A stretch of DNA of 40,676 bases, from positions 1 to 40,676 of IMG/VR virus record IMGVR_UViG_3300022888_000017. One strand, given 5' to 3'. Positions 7,299 through 15,097 of this stretch are shown one piece after another. Both the position numbers and the translations under genes were made by a program. Positions within the stretch are counted from its first letter, which is position 1. Each line of letters opens with the position of its first letter. This DNA is from a virus. The notes beneath the pieces are model-generated. The model ran no database searches, was not told the origin of the DNA, and was given only the letters and a program-made list of their open reading frames with translations.

Positions 7299-8726
7299 GT
7301 AAGAACCCTGTTTACCGCTTCAGGCGGAGAAACTACGGTTACTGTGGAAAATGGCTATCAAGTCGGGCAACTAGATGTTTTCCTTAATGGAGTAAAGCTA
7401 GTTGAGGGAGAAGATTATACAGCATCGAATGGTACAACTATTACTGGACTTTCTCCCGCTCTTTCCTCAACCGATAAAATAAATTTCATAGCATTAGACA
7501 CGTTCAGTGTAAGTGATAGTGTTCCTGCATCTGGTGGAACATTCACTGGTAATGTGATTGTTCCTACAGCAACGGCATCTGGTCATGCAGTAACAAAAGC
7601 ACAGTTAGATGCTTCAGGAATAGCAGGAGTATCTTCAACAGGTTCTGCAGCAACAGATGAAATAACGATTGTAGGAAATTTAGAAGCACCATCCTTAATA
7701 TTAACTCCACGAACTGCTCCCACAAATCCTGCTCCAGTAGAGGGGCAGCTGTATTATGATACTACTACTAAGGAATTAAAAATTTATAATACTGCATGGG
7801 AAGCACTTCAAAAGAAAGGTGGTGGAGACGGGGGAACAAAAACTTTATCTGGTGGATTTACATTTCATGCATTTACAGGTTCTGGAACATTTTCAGTTAT
7901 TAGTGCTACTTTGAGCTGTGATATTATTGTAGTTGGTGGAGGTGGAGCAGGTAGTATTGACCATGGCGGTGGAGGTGGAGCAGGTGGATTATCATATGTA
8001 ACAGGATATTCATTGAGTCAGGGTAGTTATACTGTAACAATTGGGGCTGGGGGTGTGGCATCAGTAGGTAGTCATGGAAGTGGATCACAGAGTGGTGGTA
8101 CTAGTCGAATGTATCCTGAAGCTGCCCGAGGTGGTACATCTTCTTTCGGTTCCTTAATTTCTTCATATGGAGGTGGTGGTGGTAATGGATGTTGTTCTAT
8201 TATAACTCAAGGTGGGGGGAATATGGGTAGTCAAGGTGGTGCTCTAAGGACTAACACACCAACTGCTATTACTTCAGGATTTATACCTGCTGGTGCAACT
8301 GGTGCAGTTTTGGGCAATCTTACAACTGGTGACACAACTGCAAATGTAGGCGGAGGTGGAGGAGGTGCAGGTGGTGTAGGAGCGGGTAGTACAACTGGAG
8401 TCGGTGGACATGGTGCAAGACCTGTTACTTGGGCTGATGCATGGGGAACAAATACAAGTAATGTTGCTGGTGGTGGATATTTTGCTGGAGGTGGTGGTGG
8501 AGGTTCACATTCTTCAAGCGCTGTAACTCTTAATGCTAGGGGGGGATATGGTGGTGGAGGAGGTTTTGGAACTGTAATGGGAAACAGTAGTACAAATTCA
8601 AACGCGGGTATGTCTGGAATGACAAATACAGGATCAGGAGGAAGTGGTGTAAGTAACTCATATCCAGTCCACACCGCATATTCTGGAGCAGGTGCAGCAG
8701 GAATTGTACTAATAAGATATTCATAA
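7260..8726 (+). CDS. Glycine-rich tail-fibre adhesin with MSYIGQTLGQGKA base
   Basis: A 488-residue fibre. Residues 1-85 form a base domain (MSYIGQTLGQGKAVRTLFTA, VENGYQVGQLDVFLNGVKLV, ALDTFSV) that the gene at 9177 shares. Next come linkers with TFTGNVIVP and EGQLYYDTTTKEL. From about residue 195 to the end lies a glycine-rich adhesin ending GIVLIRYS. The base domain occurs widely in marine phage fibres and probably attaches to the virion; the Gly-rich tip probably binds the host. AAAGGA precedes the ATG. Confidence 0.8.
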   Translation: MSYIGQTLGQGKAVRTLFTASGGETTVTVENGYQVGQLDVFLNGVKLVEGEDYTASNGTTITGLSPALSSTDKINFIALDTFSVSDSVPASGGTFTGNVIVPTATASGHAVTKAQLDASGIAGVSSTGSAATDEITIVGNLEAPSLILTPRTAPTNPAPVEGQLYYDTTTKELKIYNTAWEALQKKGGGDGGTKTLSGGFTFHAFTGSGTFSVISATLSCDIIVVGGGGAGSIDHGGGGGAGGLSYVTGYSLSQGSYTVTIGAGGVASVGSHGSGSQSGGTSRMYPEAARGGTSSFGSLISSYGGGGGNGCCSIITQGGGNMGSQGGALRTNTPTAITSGFIPAGATGAVLGNLTTGDTTANVGGGGGGAGGVGAGSTTGVGGHGARPVTWADAWGTNTSNVAGGGYFAGGGGGGSHSSSAVTLNARGGYGGGGGFGTVMGNSSTNSNAGMSGMTNTGSGGSGVSNSYPVHTAYSGAGAAGIVLIRYS

Positions 8727-8735
8727 GGATTTTAT

Positions 8736-9125
8736 ATGGCAAATTTCGCAAGGATAGATAAAAAAAATATAGTTCAATCAATTCATGTTGTAGATAATGA
8801 AAATCTTCTAAATGAACATGGAATTGAAGAAGAAGATTTCGGAATTGTATATCTAAATAAAATACATGGTGTTGGATTTACTTGGATACAATCAAGCCTT
8901 GATGGAAGTTTTAGAAAGAATTGTGCTGCAATAGGATGTACTTACGATAAAGTACGAGATGCATTTATTCCTATTACACCTTATGATTCATGGGTGTCAT
9001 TAAATGAAGATACTTGTCAATGGGAAGCACCTGTAACAAAATTAGATGATAGCAAAGACTATGAATGGGATGAGACCACAACAACTTGGAATGAGAGAAT
9101 CATGGGTACTGAGGAATGGACATGA
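8736..9125 (+). CDS. Small fibre-partner protein, MAHYAKV family (second copy)
   Basis: A 129-residue paralogue of the protein at 1261. It begins MANFARIDKKNIVQSIHVVD and has FRKNCAAIGCTYDKVRDAFI, PYDSWVSLNEDTCQWEAPV and the acidic YEWDETTTTWNE end. It has an extra central segment (HGIEEEDFGIVYLNKIHG) compared with the first copy. It directly follows a glycine-rich adhesin, repeating the arrangement at 182/1261. Function is not established; an adhesin-specific assembly factor is inferred. Its stop overlaps the ATG of the remnant at 9122. Confidence 0.75.
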   Translation: MANFARIDKKNIVQSIHVVDNENLLNEHGIEEEDFGIVYLNKIHGVGFTWIQSSLDGSFRKNCAAIGCTYDKVRDAFIPITPYDSWVSLNEDTCQWEAPVTKLDDSKDYEWDETTTTWNERIMGTEEWT

Positions 9126-9160
9126 GTCATTTCACAAAAATAGATAACAGCATGGGATAA
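9122..9160 (+). pseudogene. Remnant of a third MAHYAKV-family gene start
   Basis: A 12-codon frame, MSHFTKIDNSMG, overlaps the previous stop (ATGA). It matches the N-terminal signature of the family it follows (MAHYAKVEN, MANFARIDK) and then stops just before a late-promoter box. It reads as the surviving 5' end of a lost third family member. Confidence 0.65.
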
Positions 9161-9165
9161 ATTGG

Positions 9166-9173
9166 TATAAATA
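9166..9173 (+). promoter_or_regulatory. T4-type late promoter box TATAAATA
   Basis: An exact match to the T4 late -10 element recognised through the gene 55 sigma. It ends only 3 bases before the ATG at 9177, so a transcript starting at the usual distance would begin at or within the start codon. Its activity is therefore uncertain. Confidence 0.5.
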
Positions 9174-9176
9174 CTT

Positions 9177-10091
9177 ATGAGTTATATAGGACAAACACTA
9201 GGACAAGGCAAAGCATCACGGAGTAATTTTACTGCTTCAGGTGGAGAAACTGCAGTTACTGTGGAAAATGGCTATCAAGTCGGGCAACTTTCTGTCTATC
9301 TTAATGGTGTAAAATTAGTTGATACAGCTGACTTTGGTGCAACTAATGGTACAACTATTACTGGACTTTCTCCCGCTTTAGTTGCAGGTGATATAATAGA
9401 ATTCGTTGCATTAGATACGTTCAGTATAAGTAGCCAGGACGCGGCAATTGATCTGAAAGCACCACTAGCAAGTCCAGTATTAGTAACACCGAATTTAGGA
9501 ACACCTTCCGCTGGAGTGATGACAAATACCACAGGGATTCCAGCGGCTCAAGTAAGTGGAGTACTACCTGTTGGAGTTACAGGTGGTTCTGGATTGACTG
9601 CACTTGGTACAGTTGCTTCAGGAAACCTGAGTAATACGGCAATAGTTTATCCTGTAGGGCATGTTTTGCAAGTTAGAACAAAACATGTGGATCACGATAA
9701 CCATGTTACTTTAGGCTCAAATGGGACAGCTGTTGCTTTGACTATTTTAGGGGGTATCCATATGCATGATATAACACCTTTAGAATCAACAAGTACGTTA
9801 GTTATTTCCGCAACTATCCACCCTTATGGTAGTGGTGGGGATGTTGTTTATGGTTATGATATTTGGGATACACGAACCAGTGCTTGGTTAGGAAATGACG
9901 CTTGGGGTTCAAGTGGGCTCGGTACGGCAAATGGTTATGGTGCTGCTGGACAAAGTGTACATGCAGTAACTTCTGCTGGTACTACTGCAACTAGAACTTA
10001 TAAAGTAGGAATGACAAAAGGTTCCGTAGGTCTAATGTATGAACACAACGCCGGTTCATTTACAATGACAATATGGGAAATAAAGGCATAA
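9177..10091 (+). CDS. Tail-fibre protein with MSYIGQTLGQGKA base and variable knob
   Basis: A 304-residue protein. Residues 1-85 are the same base domain as in the gene at 7260. The middle carries LVTPNLGTPSAGVMTNTTGI and the PAAQVSGVLPVGVTGGSGLT linker. The knob begins at YPVGHVLQVRTKHVDHDNHV (about residue 160) and ends SFTMTIWEIKA. The start is fixed by near-identity with 7260. The usual AAAGGA is missing here; the upstream bases belong to a remnant and a late box instead. It is probably a receptor-binding fibre. Confidence 0.75.
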   Translation: MSYIGQTLGQGKASRSNFTASGGETAVTVENGYQVGQLSVYLNGVKLVDTADFGATNGTTITGLSPALVAGDIIEFVALDTFSISSQDAAIDLKAPLASPVLVTPNLGTPSAGVMTNTTGIPAAQVSGVLPVGVTGGSGLTALGTVASGNLSNTAIVYPVGHVLQVRTKHVDHDNHVTLGSNGTAVALTILGGIHMHDITPLESTSTLVISATIHPYGSGGDVVYGYDIWDTRTSAWLGNDAWGSSGLGTANGYGAAGQSVHAVTSAGTTATRTYKVGMTKGSVGLMYEHNAGSFTMTIWEIKA

Positions 10092-10095
10092 GAAT

Positions 10096-10413
10096 ATGGA
10101 TGGAAACGAAAATATAGATATTAGTGATGCTCTTCTAAGTTTAGAACCAGATTCAGTTTTTGTTGTTCGTGGGGAAGAAATTGAATGGATAAGTGTAGAG
10201 CTAACTCAACCGACTAAATCTGCAATAGATGCGGAATTAGTTCGTCTTAAAGCAGAATACAAGACACAAGCCTACGCCAGATCCAGGAAAGCAGAATATC
10301 CAGATTGGGATGTCCAGCTTAACAAGATTTATGATGATGGCATTGACAAATGGAAAGCCGAAATGGTTGATCCAATCAAAGCTAAATATCCAAAGATACC
10401 AGTTGTTGATTAG
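10096..10413 (+). CDS. Small fibre-partner protein, KYPK family
   Basis: A 105-residue protein starting 4 bases after the fibre stop. Its tail is the closest of the set to the general phage form: YARSRKAEYPDWDVQLNKIY, then WKAEMVDPIKAKYPKIPVVD. The first half (ALLSLEPDSVFVVRGEEIEW) aligns with the copy at 4467. It closes the transcription unit; two late-promoter boxes follow immediately after its stop. Confidence 0.7.
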   Translation: MDGNENIDISDALLSLEPDSVFVVRGEEIEWISVELTQPTKSAIDAELVRLKAEYKTQAYARSRKAEYPDWDVQLNKIYDDGIDKWKAEMVDPIKAKYPKIPVVD

Positions 10414-10419
10414 AAATTT

Positions 10420-10436
10420 TATAAATAGTATAAATA
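10420..10436 (+). promoter_or_regulatory. Tandem T4-type late promoter boxes
   Basis: Two exact TATAAATA boxes lie at 10420-10427 and 10429-10436, separated by one G, giving a 9-bp spacing. They stand 46 bases before the ATG at 10482, a normal leader length. The same tandem arrangement occurs at 28445-28461. Confidence 0.75.
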
Positions 10437-10481
10437 CTACTATAGCATGTACAACATGAATTCTATAAAGGAACAAACCAA

Positions 10482-10922
10482 ATGTCAAAGAAAATTACAG
10501 AATTATCTCGTCTGAGTGTTGCCGCAAATACAGACGTTTTACTCATCGTTGAAAATCCCACATCTACCCCCACAAATAAATATATCGAAGTTGGTGATTT
10601 AATGGATAATTCCGGAGCTGTTGCTCTTGGAGGTATTGATATTGATGGTGGTACTGATATTGGAGCTGATATTGAGGATGCTGATTTATTAATTGTAGAT
10701 GATGGTGGAGCGGGTACTAATAGAAAAACTACCGCATCAAGAATAAAGACATATGTAGGAGCTACTGCTGGTGGTTTTCCTATTGCAAACTTAGACATTG
10801 ACGGTGGTACTGTTCTCGCAACAGCCGTTAACGATGCTGATCTATTTATTATAGATGACGGTGCTGGTGGAACAAACAGAAAAGTAACAGCAGCAACATT
10901 AAAAGCTTACTTTCACTCGTAA
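10482..10922 (+). CDS. Structural protein with two DADLxIxDDGAGGTNRK repeats
   Basis: A 146-residue protein with AAAGGA upstream. It begins MSKKITELSRLSVAANTDVL, then has two copies of a motif of the form DADLLIVDDGGAGTNRKTTA (around residues 66-85 and 118-137), each followed by a K.Y/aYF segment. Such proteins are common in marine phage fibre and baseplate regions, and the motif looks like a beta-structured module. Position after tandem late promoters suggests it heads the next fibre operon. It could be a fibre adaptor; function is inferred. Confidence 0.65.
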   Translation: MSKKITELSRLSVAANTDVLLIVENPTSTPTNKYIEVGDLMDNSGAVALGGIDIDGGTDIGADIEDADLLIVDDGGAGTNRKTTASRIKTYVGATAGGFPIANLDIDGGTVLATAVNDADLFIIDDGAGGTNRKVTAATLKAYFHS

Positions 10923-10947
10923 TAAAAGAATAGCCTAAAAGGATAAA

Positions 10948-10971
10948 ATGGAAACTAGGGGAATAAACTAA
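10948..10971 (+). other. Seven-residue upstream mini-cistron
   Basis: ATG at 10948 follows a good Shine-Dalgarno (AAAAGGATAAA) and encodes METRGIN before a TAA whose last A is the first base of the next gene's ATG (TAATG). The same ribosome site sequence precedes the gene at 6955. It may be a translation-coupling leader or another remnant of a lost gene start. Confidence 0.4.
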
Positions 10972-12683
10972 TGACAGCAAATGTAGCCTTGACGGACACT
11001 TTTGATCAATGGCGGGTCAAAGATAATGAACTTATTATAATGACTCAGCCAAGTGGAATGAATAATTTTATCAAAGTTCTTGATACGGCTAATTCTACCA
11101 CAAATACCTCTGGTTCTATAATCACCGCAGGTGGATTGGGTGTAGCTAAATCGGTAAATATAGGAGAAAACTTAAAAGTTTGGGGTAATATTATATGTGT
11201 AGGAGATACTACTGTACATGGAAACCTTGTATTTGGTGATGCCACAACAGATATTGTATCTTTTGAAGCTGATATTAATACAGACATAATTCCAAATGCT
11301 ACCCTTCTCTTTAATTTAGGTAATACAACTCAATACTGGGCTAATACCTTTACAGGTCATATTACTGCCGCTCAAAGCGCTACTTCAGGTAAACCAGCTC
11401 TCACTATTGAAGCATTAGATGTTGACCAAATAGCAGTAGACGTAAATGCCTCGACCCAAACGGCTAATGCTGTAGATATTTCTGCTGACGCAATTACTTC
11501 TGGAACAGCATTTAAACTTTCTTGTGGTGCTATCACCTCAGGTGTAATGATGGATCTTGTTAGTGCAGCAACAATTACAGGAACTGGTCTTAATGTCGCA
11601 TTAGATTCATTAACTACTGGTAAAGTTGTGAATATCTCCGCAGATGGACTTACTTCAGGTACAGCACTTTCCATTGATTCTAATTCAGCGGATCCGCAAG
11701 CAAGACATCTAGTAAGTATAATTAATGATAACTCAGCAGCATCTGGTGCAATTCCAATTTATGTACGACAAGATGGTGTTGCCCCCGCGGGAAAATTTGC
11801 TGGAACCACTTCTCTTGTAGTACCAGCCGGTACTGCATCGAATAGAGGTACTGGAGTTCAAGGTGGAATTCGATTCAATACACTGTATAATTATTTTGAA
11901 GGATATACTGGAGCAATTTGGACGCAATTTGGAAGACTAGAAGATGTTGATGAGGATACATGGATACGAGCCGAAACCACTGCTGGAGCAGATAATGATG
12001 ATTTAGTTTTCACTACTGCTGGTACTCAAAGAATGATGATAGACCAAGCTGGTCAGGTAACCATGGACGCACCTGGAACAGCTACAGGTAATCTAGATAT
12101 TCTTTCTCTTACAAATACCATTAATCATGCATCCATGGCTGGAACAGAAACATCTATCTTATGGAATCAATGGTATAATGATGGAACTCCCGCTACAGCA
12201 GATTCAGGTAGAATTTCTGTAGGAACTGAAACCAATTGGACTGCCGCTGTTGGAACACATGATTCTTATATGGCATTTGAAACTTGCTTGAATGGTTACG
12301 TAACAGAACGTATGCGTATTGAAGGTGGGGGAGATGTTGGTATAGGCACAACTAACCCTACAACAGCATTAACCGTAAACGGTACTATTACAGAATTGTC
12401 TTCTAGAACACTTAAGACAAATATTACTAATATGGAACCTATGCTCCCAGCTATTTTACAGATGCAAGGTGTTAAATATGACCGCAAAGACCCAACAAAA
12501 GGTGAAAATGTTTATGGGTTTATCGCAGAAGACGTAGATAAAATTCTTCCTAATTTGGTATCTCATGACAAGGACGGTAATGCTGCTGGTATTCAATATA
12601 CTAAAATGGCCGCCGTTCTCTTAGAAGCTATTAAAGAGCAACAAGTCCAAATAGAAGAATTGAAATCTAAATTATTAAACTAA
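10971..12683 (+). CDS. Tail-fibre protein with C-terminal peptidase-S74 intramolecular chaperone
   Basis: A 570-residue fibre. The N-terminal 110 residues contain GSIITAGGLGVAKSVNIGEN, then come several ITSGTAFKLSCGAITSGVMM-type shaft repeats and a VGIGTTNPTTALTVNG motif near residue 460. The last 95 residues are an S74 domain: ELSSRTLKTNITNMEPML with the expected Ser near 478 and Lys near 482, VYGFIAEDVDKILPNLV, and YTKMAAVLLEAIKEQQ. In characterised fibres and endosialidases this domain trimerises the shaft and cleaves itself off next to the Ser. The mature fibre would therefore lose about the last 93 residues. Confidence 0.85.
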   Translation: MTANVALTDTFDQWRVKDNELIIMTQPSGMNNFIKVLDTANSTTNTSGSIITAGGLGVAKSVNIGENLKVWGNIICVGDTTVHGNLVFGDATTDIVSFEADINTDIIPNATLLFNLGNTTQYWANTFTGHITAAQSATSGKPALTIEALDVDQIAVDVNASTQTANAVDISADAITSGTAFKLSCGAITSGVMMDLVSAATITGTGLNVALDSLTTGKVVNISADGLTSGTALSIDSNSADPQARHLVSIINDNSAASGAIPIYVRQDGVAPAGKFAGTTSLVVPAGTASNRGTGVQGGIRFNTLYNYFEGYTGAIWTQFGRLEDVDEDTWIRAETTAGADNDDLVFTTAGTQRMMIDQAGQVTMDAPGTATGNLDILSLTNTINHASMAGTETSILWNQWYNDGTPATADSGRISVGTETNWTAAVGTHDSYMAFETCLNGYVTERMRIEGGGDVGIGTTNPTTALTVNGTITELSSRTLKTNITNMEPMLPAILQMQGVKYDRKDPTKGENVYGFIAEDVDKILPNLVSHDKDGNAAGIQYTKMAAVLLEAIKEQQVQIEELKSKLLN

Positions 12684-12698
12684 TTTTAGGTTACAATA

Positions 12699-13523
12699 AT
12701 GACAAGAGCTCGATACTTAGCGGATTTCAAACAAGATGATGGCACAGGCTATGCCACTAAATACGCCACAGGATTCTCCCCCCAATTTTCAGGTACACCC
12801 ACAGGTATTAGTGCTTCTCATATAACTACTGGAGTATTACCTGTTGGAGTTACTGGTGGTTCAGGTCTGGATGAGTTAGCAAATGATGTTGAAATTAACA
12901 CCTCTGGAGCAATCACTACTACTGGTGCTTTTACTTCGATAGGCATAGATGATAATTCAAATGCTCTTGCTTTGACCATTGATTCCTCTGGTCATACTAC
13001 TCCGGGTGCTGATAATACACAAGATCTTGGATCTGCCTCAAAAAGATGGGGACCAGTTCATGGTAAATATTTCGCAAGTACTCCTATTTATTCTGGTGCA
13101 GCTACAGGGTTTGCTAGTGGAGCAGCAGCAAACGCTTATCACGATATTACTGTTGCTGACTTCGGTAGCATGGGTGGTGGACAATGTTGGCTGGTCAAAA
13201 TGAGTTGGATGAACCATAATACTACTTATGGTTATACTGTTCAAGCAATGGCAATAATAACTTCGAATGGGCCAAACACACACAATATTCATTATCAGGG
13301 GAACGTACACTGGCAGAGAACGACTCTCGGGGATAATGGGGGAAGTTTTAATGGAATTATATGTACCCATGCTGTTCACACATCTTCAAGTGCTCTGACA
13401 GTTAATATGATGATCTCAGAAGAACAGAATGGTGCAACGTATCCACCTCTTGCCTTACATGTTAAAACAAATGCTGCTCCAACCACTACTCCACAAATAA
13501 GTATATGGCGAATGATAACATAA
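12699..13523 (+). CDS. Tail-fibre protein with variable C-terminal knob
   Basis: A 274-residue protein beginning MTRARYLADFKQDDGTGYAT. Its linker (FSGTPTGISASHITTGVLPV, GVTGGSG) is shared with the genes at 15048 and 16809. A shaft motif NTQDLGSASKRWGPVHGKYF (about residue 108) matches the one at 5762. The remainder is a Gly/His/Met-rich knob ending TTTPQISIWRMIT. Receptor binding is inferred from position and modular structure. Confidence 0.72.
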   Translation: MTRARYLADFKQDDGTGYATKYATGFSPQFSGTPTGISASHITTGVLPVGVTGGSGLDELANDVEINTSGAITTTGAFTSIGIDDNSNALALTIDSSGHTTPGADNTQDLGSASKRWGPVHGKYFASTPIYSGAATGFASGAAANAYHDITVADFGSMGGGQCWLVKMSWMNHNTTYGYTVQAMAIITSNGPNTHNIHYQGNVHWQRTTLGDNGGSFNGIICTHAVHTSSSALTVNMMISEEQNGATYPPLALHVKTNAAPTTTPQISIWRMIT

Positions 13524-13536
13524 CTTAAAAGGTAAT

Positions 13537-13851
13537 ATGACTATAAACAGCATTGATATACAAAATGACAGAATAAGTTTAGTAGTCCATCTTGATGATG
13601 AAGCGGATTTGTTTTTTGAAGTTTCACGTGTGAGCGATGGTTCAGCAAAATGGCAAAGGATACAATCTTGGCTTGATATGGGAAATGAGATATCAGATAG
13701 ACTGGATTATTCTCTGTATTATTCAGACATGAGAAAAAACGAGTATGCCGAACTAAACCAAGATGAAATGCGTTACGATGACTTAAAGAATAATACCAAT
13801 ACTTGGGAACTAGCTATTGATGCTATCAAAGCTAAATATCCAAAACCATAA
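13537..13851 (+). CDS. Small fibre-partner protein, KYPK family
   Basis: A 104-residue protein with AAAAGG upstream. The first half (MTINSIDIQNDRISLVVHLD) is unique and the tail is the family block: YSDMRKNEYAELNQDEMRYD, NNTNTWELAIDAIKAKYPKP. It follows a variable-knob fibre, as the other members do. Fibre assembly is inferred. Confidence 0.7.
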   Translation: MTINSIDIQNDRISLVVHLDDEADLFFEVSRVSDGSAKWQRIQSWLDMGNEISDRLDYSLYYSDMRKNEYAELNQDEMRYDDLKNNTNTWELAIDAIKAKYPKP

Positions 13852-13863
13852 GGTACACACACT

Positions 13864-14592
13864 ATGACTAGAGCAAGAGATAGAGCAAGTGGAGCTAATT
13901 TAACTTCATTAGGTATAACTGCAACTACAGCACAATTGAATAAGATGGCTACTGTAACTGCGAGTGCGGAAGACCTGAATAAAATGGATGGAATGACTTC
14001 AACTAAGACAGAATTACAATTACTGACTGGAAAAACCGCTATCGGACATGTTGATGGAGATAACCCAAATTTTGGGAATATGGTAGGTCAAATCGGAGCT
14101 TTCGGACAATCTACTGCTCCCACAGGTTGGTTAATTTGTGATGGTAGTACTCTAAACGGTGTAGCTGGTGGGTTATATGCAAACCTATGGAGCAAGATTG
14201 GAACTACTTACGGGGGTTCTGGACAAACAAGTTTTTTCTTACCAGATTTACGTGGAGAATTTTGCCGTGGGTTTGATGATGGTCGAGGTATAGATTCTGG
14301 AAGAGCAATAGCATCTACACAAACAGATACACTTAAACAAAGTTGGTATGGTGGTACTCGTTTTCAAGCACATTATCATACTGGTGGTTGGGGTAGTGGA
14401 ATGAAAAACTGGCAGATTAAACATTCTGGTTATCCTAATAATTACGGCGCAGCTGAAACAACAAACGCATTTATTGCTCCTTGGTATCAGATAAGTAATG
14501 GTATTGGTTATAATAGTATGCAACTTAAAGTCGGGGAATCTAGTGAAACAAGAGTACGTAATGTAGCAGTACGATATTGTATTAAATATTAA
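13864..14592 (+). CDS. Tail-collar-domain fibre protein
   Basis: A 242-residue protein. The start MTRARDRASGANLTSLGITA is followed by coiled repeats ATTAQLNKMATVTASAEDLN and STKTELQLLTG. Residues about 80-150 form a phage tail-collar domain: GQIGAFGQSTAPTGWLICDG, YANLWSKIGTTYGGSGQTSF and FLPDLRGEFCRGFDDGRGID. Collar domains occur in T4 gp12 short tail fibres and in many fibre tips. The C-terminal TRVRNVAVRYCIKY ending also fits that family. It may be the gp12-equivalent short fibre, but it is much shorter than T4 gp12, so an accessory fibre is equally possible. Confidence 0.82.
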   Translation: MTRARDRASGANLTSLGITATTAQLNKMATVTASAEDLNKMDGMTSTKTELQLLTGKTAIGHVDGDNPNFGNMVGQIGAFGQSTAPTGWLICDGSTLNGVAGGLYANLWSKIGTTYGGSGQTSFFLPDLRGEFCRGFDDGRGIDSGRAIASTQTDTLKQSWYGGTRFQAHYHTGGWGSGMKNWQIKHSGYPNNYGAAETTNAFIAPWYQISNGIGYNSMQLKVGESSETRVRNVAVRYCIKY

Positions 14593-14600
14593 AGGGAAAA

Positions 14601-15038
14601 ATGAAAGTCTGGAATTCACATAACGCAATGCCAAGAGAACCACAACCCAATCCAGAATTTCCTGGTACATTTTTATATCGGGAAGATGATGTAAAAACAC
14701 CTCCACCTGAATTTGATGTTAATATTTCAATATGTCAATGGAATGGAAGTGTATGGATTATTAGTAATAAACTTGAAACTGAAACGATAAATGGGGTTGA
14801 GGTTGAAGTAGATAGAGATGATAATCCAGCCCCATTAACAGCAATAGAACAGTTATGGGGTGAACGCCAACAAAAATTTCAAGAAATGGAAGTCCATGGG
14901 GCTGGATTACAAGATAGACCGTTTACACAAGCTGAATTAGATTATAGACAAGAACTACGAGATTTACCTGAAAACTCCACACCTTCATTAAATGAAAATG
15001 GAGGACTAATTGGTGTTACTTGGCCCACAAAACCATAA
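14601..15038 (+). CDS. Tail-fibre assembly chaperone-like protein (LRDLP/WPTKP tail)
   Basis: A 145-residue protein with AAAGGG upstream. The N-terminal half (WNSHNAMPREPQPNPEFPGT, FDVNISICQWNGSVWIIS) is proline- and Trp-rich. The C-terminal part carries QAELDYRQELRDLPENSTPS and GVTWPTKP, the same chaperone-family ending as at 6955. It follows the collar-domain fibre. A fold-assisting role for that fibre is inferred from family and neighbour. Confidence 0.75.
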   Translation: MKVWNSHNAMPREPQPNPEFPGTFLYREDDVKTPPPEFDVNISICQWNGSVWIISNKLETETINGVEVEVDRDDNPAPLTAIEQLWGERQQKFQEMEVHGAGLQDRPFTQAELDYRQELRDLPENSTPSLNENGGLIGVTWPTKP

Positions 15039-15047
15039 AGGAATAAC

Positions 15048-15097
15048 ATGAGTAAAGCCCGAAATATGGCGTCATTTAAACGTAGTGACGGTACACT
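15048..15097 (+). repeat. 50-nt exact direct repeat at fibre gene starts (copy 1)
   Basis: The first 50 coding bases are identical to 16809-16858, and a second near-identical block follows in the FSGTPTGISA linker. The genes share this base and differ entirely in their C-terminal heads. Confidence 0.85.
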
